5,558 nt of DNA from Candidatus Saccharimonadota bacterium (GTDB lineage Bacteria; Patescibacteriota; Saccharimonadia; Saccharimonadales; Saccharimonadaceae), in the NCBI GenBank assembly GCA_017964115.1, contig JAGCSL010000060.1:1-5558 (forward strand). The letters are read 5' to 3'. Each line of letters opens with the position of its first letter. Within the stretch, counting starts at the first letter, position 1. Under the pieces are notes generated by a model. It was not told the DNA's origin. It did no database searches and saw only the letters and a list, made by a program, of their open reading frames with translations. The position numbers and the translations under genes are program-made. Shown here one piece after another: positions 5,321-5,558 of the stretch.

Positions 5321-5558
5321 GTGTTCTATCCGAACAGGCAAGTTTTGGGGGATCAACTTGCAGAAAAACTAACACAGTTCAAAGACACCGATTCAATTAT
5401 TTTTTGCTTGAAAAAAAGTTCGTTAGTATCTTGTATTGAATTAGCAGCACATTTGCACGCCTATATCTATATTTTGCAATATGCTGAGATTCAGGATCCG
5501 TTCGATCTAACGCGTACATTAGGTGCAATTACGCAGAAAGGTGATTTCGTCCTAAATC
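5321..5558 (+). CDS. Phosphoribosyltransferase-like protein, N-terminal part only
   Basis: 79 complete codons from GTG 5321 run off the right edge. The order of features fits the N-terminus of predicted type I phosphoribosyltransferases (Pribosyltran fold): FYPNRQVLGDQLAEKL (2-17) resembles the F-x-(N/D)-R-xx-AG-xx-LA-xx-L opening, a hydrophobic strand (SIIFCL, 25-30) precedes a helix (CIELAAHLHA), then a second strand, and RTLGAITQKGDFVLN resembles the family's (I)GA(I/V)xxxGxxVLN. At the pyrophosphate loop after strand 1, where relatives have RGG, this protein reads KKSS. The PRPP-binding motif would lie beyond the window and cannot be judged. GGAGG at 5312-5316 is only four bases from the GTG, which is short; an ATT at 5309 is the only other in-frame option after the TAA at 5294, and is unlikely. 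The family call is moderately sure, the substrate unknown. Confidence 0.6.
   Translation, partial: MFYPNRQVLGDQLAEKLTQFKDTDSIIFCLKKSSLVSCIELAAHLHAYIYILQYAEIQDPFDLTRTLGAITQKGDFVLN

Overview
The window looks like the chromosome of a Patescibacteria (CPR) bacterium, most likely a Candidatus Saccharibacteria (TM7) relative. This rests mainly on the very compact alanyl-tRNA synthetase (624 residues, lacking both the beta-barrel insert and the C-Ala domain), on the small gene complement, and on GC-moderate sequence with standard stop codons. TAG, TAA and TGA are all used as stops, and the TGA of the second secreted-protein gene is followed at once by an intrinsic terminator, so UGA is not read as glycine as it is in Gracilibacteria. 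The lineage call is an inference from protein character, not from a search.

Layout: positions 1-490 (minus) hold the 5' part of a multi-pass membrane protein of unknown function, starting two codons after alaS and probably cotranscribed with it. Positions 497-2371 (minus) are alaS. Positions 2372-2536 are a divergent promoter region: alaS is read leftward from a -10 box placed so that the mRNA would begin at or next to its ATG, and a textbook-perfect promoter fires rightward. Two secreted-protein genes follow on the plus strand (2537-3193 and 3371-4162), each with its own strong promoter, a leader of about 80 nt containing a hairpin, a strong ribosome binding site and its own terminator. mnmA (4199-5221, minus) converges on the second of these and also appears nearly leaderless. 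At the right edge (5321-5558, plus) is the N-terminal part of a phosphoribosyltransferase-like protein.

alaS and mnmA are tRNA charging and tRNA modification housekeeping genes. The item of most interest is the plus-strand pair between them. Both proteins have classical signal peptides, and each carries two copies of a divergent module of about 80 residues (predicted alpha, several beta strands, alpha), joined by a similar linker. They are therefore paralogues of one another as well as internally duplicated. I do not recognise this family. In an epibiotic organism with a reduced genome, two strongly expressed secreted basic proteins could act at the cell surface or the host interface, but no function can be read from the sequence.
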